A program made the position numbers and the translations under genes. A stretch of 64,000 nt of DNA from Candidatus Poribacteria bacterium. GTDB taxonomy: Bacteria; Poribacteria; WGA-4E; PCPOR2b. Location of the stretch: the NCBI GenBank assembly GCA_022822005.1, contig JAJECO010000044.1, positions 186,001-250,000 of the forward strand. The letters run 5' to 3'. The notes below the pieces were generated by a model, which made no database searches, was not told the DNA's origin, and was given only the letters and a program-made list of their open reading frames with translations. Below are positions 32,079 through 42,958 of this stretch, one piece after another (within the stretch, counting starts at the first letter, position 1; the number at the start of each line of letters is the position of its first letter).

Positions 32079-33764
32079 TCAGAAGCCTGCTACCCCTGTC
32101 CCATATAGGGGATCTGCCCCCGCATGGAGTTTCCCGTTCTCATCAATGCTCACCCCTGTGGGACGGCCGAACCCACCACTCGCTGCAGCGTCCATACTCA
32201 CAACGTGGTGTCCCATCTCCGACAAGGTGCGCTGCACATCTTCGGGGATACGTGATTCAAGGAACGACTCCTCGTACAACGCTTCCGCCCATACACGGGG
32301 TGCCTCCATCGCGCTCTGGATATCCATATCGAAGTCGATGTAGTGGATAAGCGCGTGAACCACACCGCTCATGCTGCGCCGCGCCCCCGGCGCATCGACT
32401 GCCAAGAACGGTTTGCCATCGCGGAAGAAGATGGGAACATGTGCGCCTCGTGGGGGACGCCGACTCGGTCCGAGGGAGAGTGGACGCCCCGGCACCGGGT
32501 CAAAGTTGCACATGTGGTCATTCATGACGATTCCCGTTCCGGGTATAGCGACATACGATCCAAATGCGTTGCCCAGGCTCGTGAGCATGTTAAACACGTT
32601 CCCTGCACGATCAGCCGCAGCGAGCGTCGTCGTGTCGTGCCCCCCAACCGATTTTGTACTTTCCTGATTCTGTGGCGGGGATTCGCTCTCTTGGTACGGC
32701 GCGGGTGATACCGGTTGCGGATCGTGTTCCACTTTGTCGAGACGGATGCGGCTGGCGACCTCGGCGGCGTAATCTTTACTCAGCAAGCCCGGCTCGCGCG
32801 GAAATGCGAAGTAATTCACCCATGCCCGCCGCATAGTTTCCAGCATAAGATGACGATAGGTCGGGCTGTCGGGACCGAAGCTCGCAAGATCAAAATTCTC
32901 CAATATATTCAGTGTCTGTGTGAGGAAATTGGAATCGCCCGGCGTATAGCGCAGCCCGCGGTATTCACCAAAATGCTCCTCCTGCAGCTCACGGGTATCA
33001 GACTCATAATTTGCTAAATCATCGTAAGTTAGGATGCCGCCGCCTCTTGTTATCTCATCAACAATTGCTCCCGCGATTCTGCCCTTGTAGAAGGCGTCCG
33101 CCCCGTCTGCTGCAATTGCGCGATAGGTGTCAGCGAGTTCGGGATACCTCAGTTTGTCGCCCGGTGCCCAGAAGGTTCCCGGTGCTGGCGGTAAGCCATC
33201 TACCAGATAGAGTTTTCCCAGAAGCGGGAATCGATCGAAGTGCTTCATCGCTCTCGCGATCGTGATAGTGGTTCGGGTGTCCACCTCCACACCGTTTTCC
33301 GCCAGCTCGATAGCCGGAGCGAGGACATCTTGAATCTCCATCGTCCCGTAGCGCTCCAGAACGGCGCATAGCCCCGCCACAGTTCCCGGTATTGCCACAG
33401 ATTTGTGTCCGATGATGTTGGCGTCGTCTCGCACATTCTCCCAGCCGTAGAAACCGCCCTGTCCCGGCAGGAGTTCGAACATATCCGGCGTTGCTGCCGC
33501 TGGGGGCACTGTGGTGTCGTCGAAAACCGTCGTTTCGCCGCGGTCGGCAGCATGGACGCAGATAATACCGTTGCCGCCAACGCCGCACATGCCCGGCTCC
33601 GCCAATTGCGCGACGAATGCAGCGGCCACGCCCCCATCCACCGCGTTGCCGCCCTGCTGCATAATCTTCACGCCGGTCTGAGCGATGAGGTCATGCCCAC
33701 CCGCAACCACGCCATTTTCCGCGACGACCTCTTCTCTCGTGGAGGCGATGCTGCTTTGTCTCAT
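32079..33764 (-). CDS. Gamma-glutamyltransferase family protein
   Basis: A 561-residue Ntn-hydrolase of the gamma-glutamyltranspeptidase family. The protein would self-cleave before Thr378 in GGHDTTTLAAADRAGN to give large and small subunits. Other marks are the N-terminal GGNAVDGGVAAAFV and the small-subunit MNDHMCNFDP. No clear signal peptide is seen, so it may be cytoplasmic, unlike the classical periplasmic enzyme. The ATG at 33764 has GAGGGTGAG just upstream. It is one base from the TGA of the upstream enolase-superfamily gene (TGAGATG), so the two are translationally coupled. That suggests a joint pathway acting on a gamma-glutamyl or other amide-linked acid (inference). Confidence 0.88.
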   Translation of the reverse strand: MRQSSIASTREEVVAENGVVAGGHDLIAQTGVKIMQQGGNAVDGGVAAAFVAQLAEPGMCGVGGNGIICVHAADRGETTVFDDTTVPPAAATPDMFELLPGQGGFYGWENVRDDANIIGHKSVAIPGTVAGLCAVLERYGTMEIQDVLAPAIELAENGVEVDTRTTITIARAMKHFDRFPLLGKLYLVDGLPPAPGTFWAPGDKLRYPELADTYRAIAADGADAFYKGRIAGAIVDEITRGGGILTYDDLANYESDTRELQEEHFGEYRGLRYTPGDSNFLTQTLNILENFDLASFGPDSPTYRHLMLETMRRAWVNYFAFPREPGLLSKDYAAEVASRIRLDKVEHDPQPVSPAPYQESESPPQNQESTKSVGGHDTTTLAAADRAGNVFNMLTSLGNAFGSYVAIPGTGIVMNDHMCNFDPVPGRPLSLGPSRRPPRGAHVPIFFRDGKPFLAVDAPGARRSMSGVVHALIHYIDFDMDIQSAMEAPRVWAEALYEESFLESRIPEDVQRTLSEMGHHVVSMDAAASGGFGRPTGVSIDENGKLHAGADPLYGTGVAGF

Positions 33765-33765
33765 C

Positions 33766-35004
33766 TCACCCTCTTTCGAGTACGATGCCTTCCCGCTCAA
33801 TCCGATCGAACATCTCACGATATGCCAGCGTACCGTCGTTATCCCAATACTCCGTAGAGATCGGCGCGTCGTAGCTCATGGGGATGAGACGGCTCCGATC
33901 CGGCCGCACCATGAAGATAGAGTTTTTCGGGTCGGCGATATTATACATCTTTGTCCCGTTCTTGAACTGCGACTTGATGATCCACTTCTCCTGTTCCGGC
34001 AGCTTCAGGTTCTTCAGTCGCTCCAGCGCGTCGCGGTCAAGTGTAAGTCCCAACCCCGGCTTTTCTGGTACGCGCAGGAAGCCGTTGATCGGCTGCAACC
34101 GTTCCTCCACGACATCGTCCTTCCAAGTTTCTGTGTCGGCGAAGAAGTGGAAGGTCGCCGTGGGAAACGCAGCCATCATGTGTGTCGTCATCGTCCGGGT
34201 GATTGTGCCGCCGACGTTCTGGAGCATGAAGGGGCTGTTGTCCGCGGCAAATAGCCCTGCACGACGGATAGCATCCCCGATCCGGGAATGTCCCAGCATG
34301 TAGGCGTCGGCAGGTTTCATCAATACTTCGTATGTTGCACCCATTGGGAAATGGTGGAGGACGATGGGCAGCCGCGAACGCTTGCGCAATTCGATATATC
34401 CGTCGATGTCCTCACCCGGCAGCGGGTCTTCAAAGCAGCCTGCGATTGGGTATTCTTCCAGTTTGGCGAGCAGTTCCGGCATGTGATCGTCTGTGCCGTG
34501 CATGGTGAAGTCGTAATGGATCTTGAACCCCTCCGGCGCGACCGCCTGCATCGCCTCGGTCTGATCCATGACATTCTCAAAGGGTGAGAGATGATACTTC
34601 AGCCATGTGTAACCCTGTGCGGCGTACTGCTCCACCGTCTCCGCCATGAGATGGGGATGCGTCGATACCGTCCAACTCCCCACCGGCACCCAAGAGCGGT
34701 ATTTCTGGCCGAACAGCTTGTAGACGGGCACACCCGCGTATTGCCCCATCAGGTCGTACATCGCTGTTCCCAGGCCAAGGGAAACCTCGTCGCCTACCCA
34801 GTCGAAGGGATTGGTGCCGATGTATCCGTCGATCACCTCCTGCGACTCCGGACTCCCGCTCTCTCCTAAGCCTATCAGTCCGTTATCCGTATGCACGACG
34901 TACACCGTGCGCGTGATGGGACCGTAGAAATGGTTGAGCTGATACGCGATCCAATCGACATATTCGAGGGTAATTGGGTGAACCTCGATTTCAGTAACTT
35001 TCAT
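33766..35004 (-). CDS. Enolase-superfamily protein with altered active site
   Basis: A 412-residue protein with an enolase-type capping domain and barrel (ITLEYVDW, GLIGLGESGSPE, DLMGQYAGVPVYKLFG). The usual residues are only partly present: Lys136-Tyr-His138 replaces Lys-x-Lys, Asp165 (HYDFTMHG) and Glu192 (CFEDPL) are the first two metal ligands, and the third position appears to be His217/His218 (IVLHHF) instead of Glu. The reaction may therefore differ from ordinary dehydration. The ATG at 35004 has AGGAGG 7 nt before it; the frame extends 40 codons upstream without support. It is coupled to the gamma-glutamyltransferase gene. Confidence 0.82.
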   Translation of the reverse strand: MKVTEIEVHPITLEYVDWIAYQLNHFYGPITRTVYVVHTDNGLIGLGESGSPESQEVIDGYIGTNPFDWVGDEVSLGLGTAMYDLMGQYAGVPVYKLFGQKYRSWVPVGSWTVSTHPHLMAETVEQYAAQGYTWLKYHLSPFENVMDQTEAMQAVAPEGFKIHYDFTMHGTDDHMPELLAKLEEYPIAGCFEDPLPGEDIDGYIELRKRSRLPIVLHHFPMGATYEVLMKPADAYMLGHSRIGDAIRRAGLFAADNSPFMLQNVGGTITRTMTTHMMAAFPTATFHFFADTETWKDDVVEERLQPINGFLRVPEKPGLGLTLDRDALERLKNLKLPEQEKWIIKSQFKNGTKMYNIADPKNSIFMVRPDRSRLIPMSYDAPISTEYWDNDGTLAYREMFDRIEREGIVLERG

Positions 35005-35041
35005 GTTCTCCTCCGTCTGATGCTGCCTTGCTTGTGCCTCG

Positions 35042-36436
35042 TCAGTTGAAAGCAGGAATGGGTTCCGATTGACGGACGCGCCGGTTTCCGTCCGATGCCA
35101 ACCGCTTGACCGCATCCCATTCATCCAATCTGTGCTCTCCGATGGTCAGCGGGAAGACGCAGTTGTTGTGAAGCAGCGGATCTGAGTCTGGATCAAACCC
35201 ATAAATCTCACTCGCTCGTTCCCATTCGAGGGTGGTGGGGATCGGGGTGAACTCCGCAAGTTTCACCTGAACCCCCTGCGCGTGCACAAATTCGATGCTT
35301 TCGACCACCTCTTCCAAGGGTTGTCCGGGCAGCCCCATCAGGAGATAAACCCCGATATCGTCGGCTGTGAACCCAGCAGCTTTCAGGCGTTCGACCGCAC
35401 GGGTGAAGCCGTTATTGGTGACTTTGGGACCGATCGCCTTTTGCCTGACCACATCGCTGGTCTCCAAGCTAATTCGGATTGTCTTGAACCCGGCGGCGTA
35501 CATCTTATGTGCGAGTTCTGTGTCAATCACTTGGGCGTGCATCGAATTGGGTGTGTGGAAATAGAACTTTAGTCGTCGCTCAAGGACTTCGTCTAAAACC
35601 TTGTGGATGTGTTTTCGGGCGTTGAGTAGGAGCGCGTCATCGTAGAAGGCAAAGTTTTGCGTCCCAAACTCATCATAGCACCACTGGAGTTCATCGGCTA
35701 CCTGCTTGGGATCGCGTTGGCGGAAGCCGGGACTGACCGACCGCACGGCACAGAAGGAGCACGTCATCGGGCAGCCTCGTGCTGTCAGCACCGCTGCAAA
35801 GTCGAGTTGACGGATCAGGTCATGTGCGGGAAAGGGGTAGTCGTTGATGTGGGTGGGGAGTTGGGAGTAGTCCGATTGGTTCCCTGTCAATTGATCAACC
35901 AGTCTGAGGGCGGAAAGTTCCCCTTCGCCCTTGACCACATAATCTGCCCCCGATTTCTCCACCGCGTGTTTGTAACAGAGTGTCGCATACGTCCCGCCGA
36001 GCACCACCGGCACATCGGGATAGCGCTGCTTGACACGACGGATCACCTCGTGCGGTCCCGGATACCAGTAGGTCATCTTCGATGTTACCAGTACCACATC
36101 CGGCTTCGGACGTTTATCCAATTCCGATTCAAAAATCTCCGGCGTGATGCCGTATCGGCAGAAATGGCGTGGCACATCTTTGACAACCTCTGGACGCTCA
36201 ACCGGTTGACGATGATATTTCCCTGCCCCGTAGGCGTTGCCCTTCGGCTCAGTCAGTCCTTGCAGCTTGAGGAGGTCCGGGTTGTAGCGGTCGAGGCAGT
36301 CGATAAAATTGAGCTGATAGCCGTGCTGACGGAAGATACTACCGATAGAGAGCAGACCGATCGGCTCCACCCAGAGGTTGAAGGCGGCGAAATCGTAGAT
36401 CCACGGGTTGATGAGCAACAAACGACCTTTTGACAT
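35042..36436 (-). CDS. B12-binding radical SAM protein
   Basis: A 464-residue radical SAM enzyme with an N-terminal cobalamin-binding-like domain (LLLINPWIYDFAAFNLW, PIGLLSIGSIFRQHGYQLNF, VVLGGTYATL). The SAM domain follows, with the cluster motif Cys-Pro-Met-Thr-Cys-Ser-Phe-Cys at about residues 222-229. Downstream are FYDDALLLN and ISLETSDVVRQK. Such proteins methylate unactivated carbons or rearrange skeletons; the substrate is unknown. The ATG at 36436 is preferred because AAGGAGG overlaps an ATG four codons earlier. It lies 37 nt upstream of the enolase-like gene and may be in its operon. The C-terminal DEWDAVKRLASDGNRR is unassigned. Confidence 0.85.
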   Translation of the reverse strand: MSKGRLLLINPWIYDFAAFNLWVEPIGLLSIGSIFRQHGYQLNFIDCLDRYNPDLLKLQGLTEPKGNAYGAGKYHRQPVERPEVVKDVPRHFCRYGITPEIFESELDKRPKPDVVLVTSKMTYWYPGPHEVIRRVKQRYPDVPVVLGGTYATLCYKHAVEKSGADYVVKGEGELSALRLVDQLTGNQSDYSQLPTHINDYPFPAHDLIRQLDFAAVLTARGCPMTCSFCAVRSVSPGFRQRDPKQVADELQWCYDEFGTQNFAFYDDALLLNARKHIHKVLDEVLERRLKFYFHTPNSMHAQVIDTELAHKMYAAGFKTIRISLETSDVVRQKAIGPKVTNNGFTRAVERLKAAGFTADDIGVYLLMGLPGQPLEEVVESIEFVHAQGVQVKLAEFTPIPTTLEWERASEIYGFDPDSDPLLHNNCVFPLTIGEHRLDEWDAVKRLASDGNRRVRQSEPIPAFN

Positions 36437-36497
36437 GATAGTATCCATCCCTCCTTAGTTCTCTCTTCCGTTTCTACACTTGACGCAACATCCGCCT

Positions 36498-38552
<2,055 letters not shown>

Positions 38553-38579
38553 GTTGGTTGATTTCCCTGCATTGCAGTG

Positions 38580-39668
38580 TTATTTGTCACCTAAGACCGC
38601 TTTCAATCCGGTTACAAACCGTTCATTTTCCTCTGGTCTGCCGATCGTTACACGGATGGAGTTGGGGAAGCCGTATCCCGCCACAGGCCGAACAATCACA
38701 CCTTTTTGCATGAGTGCGTCGGAGATTTCATCTCCGGAGCGGTCAAAATGCACCAGAATAAAATTCCCTTCGGATTCGACATATTCCAGTCCCATCTGAT
38801 CCAACGCTTCATACAGAACTGCTTTGCCGGCGGCGTTGACCGCTTGGCTGCGACGTACATGCTCCACATCTTTTAACGCAGCCCGTGCCGCCGCCTGTGC
38901 AACGAGGTTGCAGTTGAACGGTTGACGCACCCGATTCATCGTTTCAATGATGTCGGGCTTGGCGAGCCCGTATCCAATTCGCATCCCCGCAAGCCCGTAG
39001 ATCTTGGAGAATGTCCGTGTGATGATGACGTTGCGTCCTTCGTGGACGTAGGGCAGTGTTTCTGGGTAGTCGGGGCGATTGACATATTCGTAGTAGGCTT
39101 CGTCAAAAACAACAAGGACATCGTCCGGCACACGTGCCATCAATTTCTCGGTCTCCGTTTTCGTCACCATTGTCCCGGTCGGGTTGTTCGGGTTCGCGAT
39201 GAAGATAACGCGGGTCTGATCGGTGATTGCATCCCCCATCGCTCTCAGGTCCTGTGTGTAACCGTCCATCGGCGTGATGATTGATTCCGCGCCGAACACC
39301 TTAGCGACCAGCATGTAGACGACAAACGCACTCTCCGAGTAGATCACCTCCTCGCCGGGCGATACATAGGTCTCCCCGACCAGTTGCAGCACCTCGTTGG
39401 AGCCGTTCCCTAAGATCAGTTGTTCGGGATCAACGCCGACGTGTGCCGCCAGATCTTGTTTCAGGTAGTACGCATTTCCGTCGGGGTAGAGATTCACCTG
39501 TGCGGCTGCGTCTTGGATGGCACCCAGCGCCATCGGCGAAGGTCCAAGCGGGTTTTCGTTTGATGCCAGTTTGATAATATCCGAGATTCCCAACTCGCGC
39601 TGGACCTCTTCAATCGGTTTGCCCCCTTGGTAGGGTTGGATGGTTTCAATTCCGGGTTTCGGTCTCAT
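38580..39668 (-). CDS. hisC: Histidinol-phosphate aminotransferase
   Basis: A 362-residue fold-type I PLP aminotransferase, which converts imidazole-acetol phosphate and glutamate to histidinol phosphate in histidine synthesis. Key features are KLASNENPLGPSP (residues 33-45), IFIANPNNPTGT (155-166), FDEAYYEY (188-195) and the Schiff-base Lys222 in RTFSKIYGLAGMRIGYG. Phosphate-binding Arg residues lie near the C terminus (GVIVRPVAGYG, IRVTIGR). No other his genes are nearby; the gene sits just upstream of mutS2 in the same direction (28-nt gap). GAGGAAA precedes the ATG. Confidence 0.9.
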   Translation of the reverse strand: MRPKPGIETIQPYQGGKPIEEVQRELGISDIIKLASNENPLGPSPMALGAIQDAAAQVNLYPDGNAYYLKQDLAAHVGVDPEQLILGNGSNEVLQLVGETYVSPGEEVIYSESAFVVYMLVAKVFGAESIITPMDGYTQDLRAMGDAITDQTRVIFIANPNNPTGTMVTKTETEKLMARVPDDVLVVFDEAYYEYVNRPDYPETLPYVHEGRNVIITRTFSKIYGLAGMRIGYGLAKPDIIETMNRVRQPFNCNLVAQAAARAALKDVEHVRRSQAVNAAGKAVLYEALDQMGLEYVESEGNFILVHFDRSGDEISDALMQKGVIVRPVAGYGFPNSIRVTIGRPEENERFVTGLKAVLGDK

Positions 39669-39728
39669 AGTTTCCTCATGGTTCGTCTGTCAATTGATTG
39701 GGCATAGGTTTCTGTCGAGAATTGGATC

Positions 39729-40358
39729 TTATGTCTTATTTTTAGGACTTGAACCTTTACTATCATGTTTGCAAATCCAACGCCAAATCCAAACGACTGC
39801 AGCAGCTATGATCAAATACAAAAGCGTTTCAACTGTAATAGATAGGTTAACAACCCATTTCCCAAAAGGCGACAGATTGGGAGTAGTCCACACATCAACA
39901 CTGCTTAGAGTAACTCCAAACATTCTAACATCGGGCTCAGATGTGAGAGTGCTGGATTCGACCTTTACATAACAGGTTACAAAAAAAGCTATCGCTAGAT
40001 ATAGTCCAAACATCCAGGATCGGAGGTGTTGTCCTTTCAATACGCTTTTGGCTCTTTCCCTATCTATTCTTAAATGTGAATCAAATCCCAAAATCCGTTC
40101 TATCTCGTGAATCCGTGACCACCGGATATAAGATCTATTTTCATAGGTCAGGGATGAGAAAAACCAGAAAGTCATTAACATTAGCCCTCCAACGGTCGCG
40201 AGCAATTTTGGGGATCCGGCTAAATAGGGTAGAGTCAATGCAGCAATAGATAGCGGAAGTAGAACGGCTGTCAATTTTGAGAATGACTCACTGTCATGTC
40301 GCCAAGAAAGGCCAAGTTCTTTATATTCTTCCAGCAAGTGTAAGTTTTCGTTTGACAT
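39729..40358 (-). CDS. Uncharacterised membrane protein with four helices
   Basis: No family recognised. The 209-residue product has predicted membrane helices at about residues 28-45 and 50-69 (a hairpin), 112-130 and 172-194. A polar loop (70-110) contains HEIERILGFDSHLRIDRERA, and a second loop (131-170) has probable extracytoplasmic character. The N terminus MSNENLHLLEEYKELGLSWR is amphipathic. AAGGGAG precedes the ATG. Codon use looks more AT-rich than in neighbouring hisC and mutS2, consistent with an accessory gene, but this was not measured. Confidence 0.65.
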   Translation of the reverse strand: MSNENLHLLEEYKELGLSWRHDSESFSKLTAVLLPLSIAALTLPYLAGSPKLLATVGGLMLMTFWFFSSLTYENRSYIRWSRIHEIERILGFDSHLRIDRERAKSVLKGQHLRSWMFGLYLAIAFFVTCYVKVESSTLTSEPDVRMFGVTLSSVDVWTTPNLSPFGKWVVNLSITVETLLYLIIAAAVVWIWRWICKHDSKGSSPKNKT

Positions 40359-40726
40359 GGTTGAGCTCCCTTTTAACTACGAGATTTAACCTGATATCTC
40401 TGCCACTATTATGCCTCGACTTCTTTTTTTATATTTTATTATGTGGGAAAAGCGTTTATTAGCATTCTCCACAATCCTGTGGTTGTTCGACTGAACTAAA
40501 AAATATCACGAACTCCGAGTTGTGTCAAGCGCAAACAGCGGGGCAAGATGCCCCGCCTACCGGGTGGTGATAGAACTGCTACTGCAAACAGTGGGACGTG
40601 GGTCAAAACGGAAAACTGAAGGTTCTGAGGAGGGCGTTTTGAGATTGACAGCTGCGGCACGCTTGGGTTAGAATGGGAATCAATTTCTACACGATGAGAA
40701 GACGTCCCGTCAATAGGAGGAAAGGG
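40359..40726. other. Intergenic region between divergent genes
   Basis: No gene seen. It holds a GGGGCAAGATGCCCC hairpin (40540-40554) followed by GCCTAC, and the promoter of the amidohydrolase gene (40645-40674). The AT-rich part near 40380-40500 probably includes the promoter of the four-helix membrane protein. Confidence 0.55.
40645..40674 (+). promoter_or_regulatory. Sigma-70-type promoter for the amidohydrolase gene
   Basis: TTGACA (40645-40650), an 18-nt spacer and TAGAAT (40669-40674). The predicted start site is about 45 nt before the ATG at 40727. Confidence 0.65.
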
Positions 40727-41533
40727 ATGGTTATTGAATGGAATACGCACATTTTTAGTCCAGATCTGGGACGGTATCCGTTTCATGAGAAGGCATCCTA
40801 CACACCCGATGTCTCCGTCCAATCGGCGGATCCGCTGGGGGCATATCTGGAGCAGATGGATCAAAACGGGATTGATCGGGCGGTGTTGGTGCATCCAGAG
40901 CCTTACGGAGACGATCACCGGCTTGTTCTGGACTGCTTGGAACAGGAGCAGGAGCGGGTCAAAGGCACCTGCCTGTTCTACCCGACAGATCCGGATGCCC
41001 CTCGTAAAATGGAGGAATTGGTATCGCAGCAACCCCGGATTATCGCAACACGATTCCACGCACATCGCGGCAAAGAGACCTATCTGGATAGCCTGACCAG
41101 TCCCGAAGTGCGGCGGATGTGGGAGAAGGCGTTGGACCTAAATCTAATTGTTGAACTGCACATCGGCCCGAACTATGCACAGGAAACGGCGGAGATGTTG
41201 CGCGACTACCCGGAGTCCACGGTGTTAATCGATCATCTGGCGGAGCCGCACATGGGAGATGCGGTAGAGTTTGCGGGTGTCTTGGATCTGGCAGATTTCG
41301 ACACTGCGTATATGAAACTTTCTGGTCTCAATCATTTTGCAAAGGATGAGCCGCTCTACTTGAGTGCGCGTCCATTTACCCGTCGCGTGATCGAAGCCTT
41401 TGGACCGGATCAGATGGTCTGGGGTAGTGGCATACCCGACATAGTGGATGCACATCTATCGGAATACAGTGAGGCAGACCGGCGGAAGGTGAAAGGGGAG
41501 AATCTGGCAAGGCTGTTGGGTTGGGGAGCGTGA
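40727..41533 (+). CDS. Amidohydrolase_2-type (ACMSD-like) hydrolase
   Basis: A 268-residue TIM-barrel protein of the amidohydrolase-2 family. It starts MVIEWNTHIFSPDLGRYPFH (NTHIF corresponds to the usual DxH motif with Asp replaced by Asn). Later His residues that could bind metal are VLVHPEPYG, FHAHRGK and the barrel segment LIVELHIGP. TVLIDHLAEPHMGD (about residues 165-178) and MVWGSGIPDIV near the C terminus match the family layout, with GSGIPD in place of GSDxP. Members hydrolyse lactones or decarboxylate acids. The ATG at 40727 has AGGAGG 6 nt upstream; the frame extends 18 codons further but without a site. Substrate unknown. Confidence 0.83.
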   Translation: MVIEWNTHIFSPDLGRYPFHEKASYTPDVSVQSADPLGAYLEQMDQNGIDRAVLVHPEPYGDDHRLVLDCLEQEQERVKGTCLFYPTDPDAPRKMEELVSQQPRIIATRFHAHRGKETYLDSLTSPEVRRMWEKALDLNLIVELHIGPNYAQETAEMLRDYPESTVLIDHLAEPHMGDAVEFAGVLDLADFDTAYMKLSGLNHFAKDEPLYLSARPFTRRVIEAFGPDQMVWGSGIPDIVDAHLSEYSEADRRKVKGENLARLLGWGA

Positions 41534-41741
41534 AACGTGAAACGTAAAACGTGAAGAATAATGCGTAATACGTGATGTGTAAGAAAACACCGCAGAGGCA
41601 CAGGGAACACAGAGAAGGAGAAAACGAGAAGAGTCCATTTGTTCATTAGTTCATTAATGGACTAACGAATGGACGATATGGCAACATCATCTTCGTCAAC
41701 TTGCGCGAAAGGTTATTATAAGAGGGGAGAGAGGATTTCTA

Positions 41742-42500
41742 ATGGAACGTTTTCCTATTTTTCACGCATACGAATTCGGTGAAGAACAGAAGGCAGAGAT
41801 GGATCGGGTCGGGCATTTTGTCCTCCCCGGCATATTGACATCAAGGGCGTGTGAACGATTGACCGAGGCGCTGTCCTACATTCAGTCGCTTGCCCCGAAT
41901 GCGACAGAGGGGCATGAACCGAATCGGTTTTCCGCAGAATACGATGAATTCTTGGAGAGCCTGATTGCGCATCCACAGATGCTCACGCTCGCCCGACAGG
42001 TGCTTGGGCAGGACATCCGCTACGACCACTGTGTTGCGCTTAACCGGCCGGGCGGCAATCAGGGGACCCGCTGGCATAGTCACGAGTACTCGGACGACGA
42101 TTCCAGTTTAGGATTCATACGCATATTCTTTTATGTCAACGGCTTCGATGTCGATGATGGTGGGTTGAAGGCGGTTCCGGGGAGCCATCTGTATCGAGAC
42201 CCTAAGATCCATTTCCAGACGGATGAGGAGCTGCAATCAGGGTGGATGGCGGACAAAAAGCACCCGCTTACCGGCGAACCGTTGGAGATAGAAGATCTAT
42301 CTGCGCCCGACGGTACGGTAGCACTGATGTGGACACACGCGGCACACGCGGTTAGTCCGAGACGACCTAATAGCAATACACGATGGACGGTGGTCTATGC
42401 CTATCGTAACCCGGGGAGGCCATCTGCGGCACGCTGGATTAGTGATGAGTTTGAGCGTAAGCCTATCGACGGGGCTGAAGGATTGATGAGTCTTTATTAG
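41742..42500 (+). CDS. Phytanoyl-CoA dioxygenase (PhyH) family protein
   Basis: A 252-residue oxygenase-like protein of the PhyH family. The expected His-x-Asp motif reads Trp111-His112-Ser-His114-Glu115 (RWHSHEYSDDD), so the metal pair may be His112/His114 or His114 with an acidic neighbour. The distal His is His199 or His202 (WTHAAHAV), and Arg207 or Arg208 is the probable 2-oxoglutarate ligand. GGLKAVPGSHL (residues 140-150) is typical. The altered motif could change iron binding or activity. It ends 12 nt before the convergent VOC gene and lies about 210 nt after the amidohydrolase on the same strand. Confidence 0.83.
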   Translation: MERFPIFHAYEFGEEQKAEMDRVGHFVLPGILTSRACERLTEALSYIQSLAPNATEGHEPNRFSAEYDEFLESLIAHPQMLTLARQVLGQDIRYDHCVALNRPGGNQGTRWHSHEYSDDDSSLGFIRIFFYVNGFDVDDGGLKAVPGSHLYRDPKIHFQTDEELQSGWMADKKHPLTGEPLEIEDLSAPDGTVALMWTHAAHAVSPRRPNSNTRWTVVYAYRNPGRPSAARWISDEFERKPIDGAEGLMSLY

Positions 42501-42511
42501 TAGGTCGGGAT

Positions 42512-42892
42512 TCAGATTTCGGCGTAGACTTCAAGCATATTCCCTTCAGGATCGGCAAAGTAGACCGTTCGGTGTCCCCGGGGTTGGTCCGTAGGTGGTT
42601 CAAGGATTTTCACACCCTTGGCGACGAGTTGGTCGTGACACAGGCTTACTTCGTCCGGAGACACCAGAAAAGCGAGCTGCACACCGGGTAGCTCCGGTCG
42701 AACACCGTTCCCGTCGTAATACCGGGTACGCTTGCGCAGCGAAAGGAGCACATCACCCGCACGGAATGTCAGACCCGTCTCCGACTCGGAGACTACCGGA
42801 AAGGCGAACAGATCACGATAGAACGTTTTCATTGCCTCCAAGTTGTCACAGAGAACGATAGCGTAGTTGAGTTGTTGGACGGAGGTAAGCAC
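42512..42892 (-). CDS. VOC (glyoxalase/bleomycin-resistance) family protein
   Basis: A 126-residue single VOC-fold protein with paired beta-alpha-beta-beta-beta modules: LNYAIVLCDNLEAMKTFYRD at the start and HRTVYFADPEGNMLEVYAEI at the end, where the final Glu is the usual metal ligand. Members are metal-dependent lyases, isomerases or dioxygenases, or antibiotic-binding proteins. The substrate is unknown. The start is GTG at 42892 with AGGGA upstream. It is convergent with the PhyH gene and lies downstream of the DUF5916-like gene on the same strand. Confidence 0.83.
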   Translation of the reverse strand: MLTSVQQLNYAIVLCDNLEAMKTFYRDLFAFPVVSESETGLTFRAGDVLLSLRKRTRYYDGNGVRPELPGVQLAFLVSPDEVSLCHDQLVAKGVKILEPPTDQPRGHRTVYFADPEGNMLEVYAEI

Positions 42893-42958
42893 GGTTAAAT
42901 CCCTAATTTGAGATGACGATGCCGGAAAGGTAGAAACCGAGAAACGCCTTGAAGTCGC

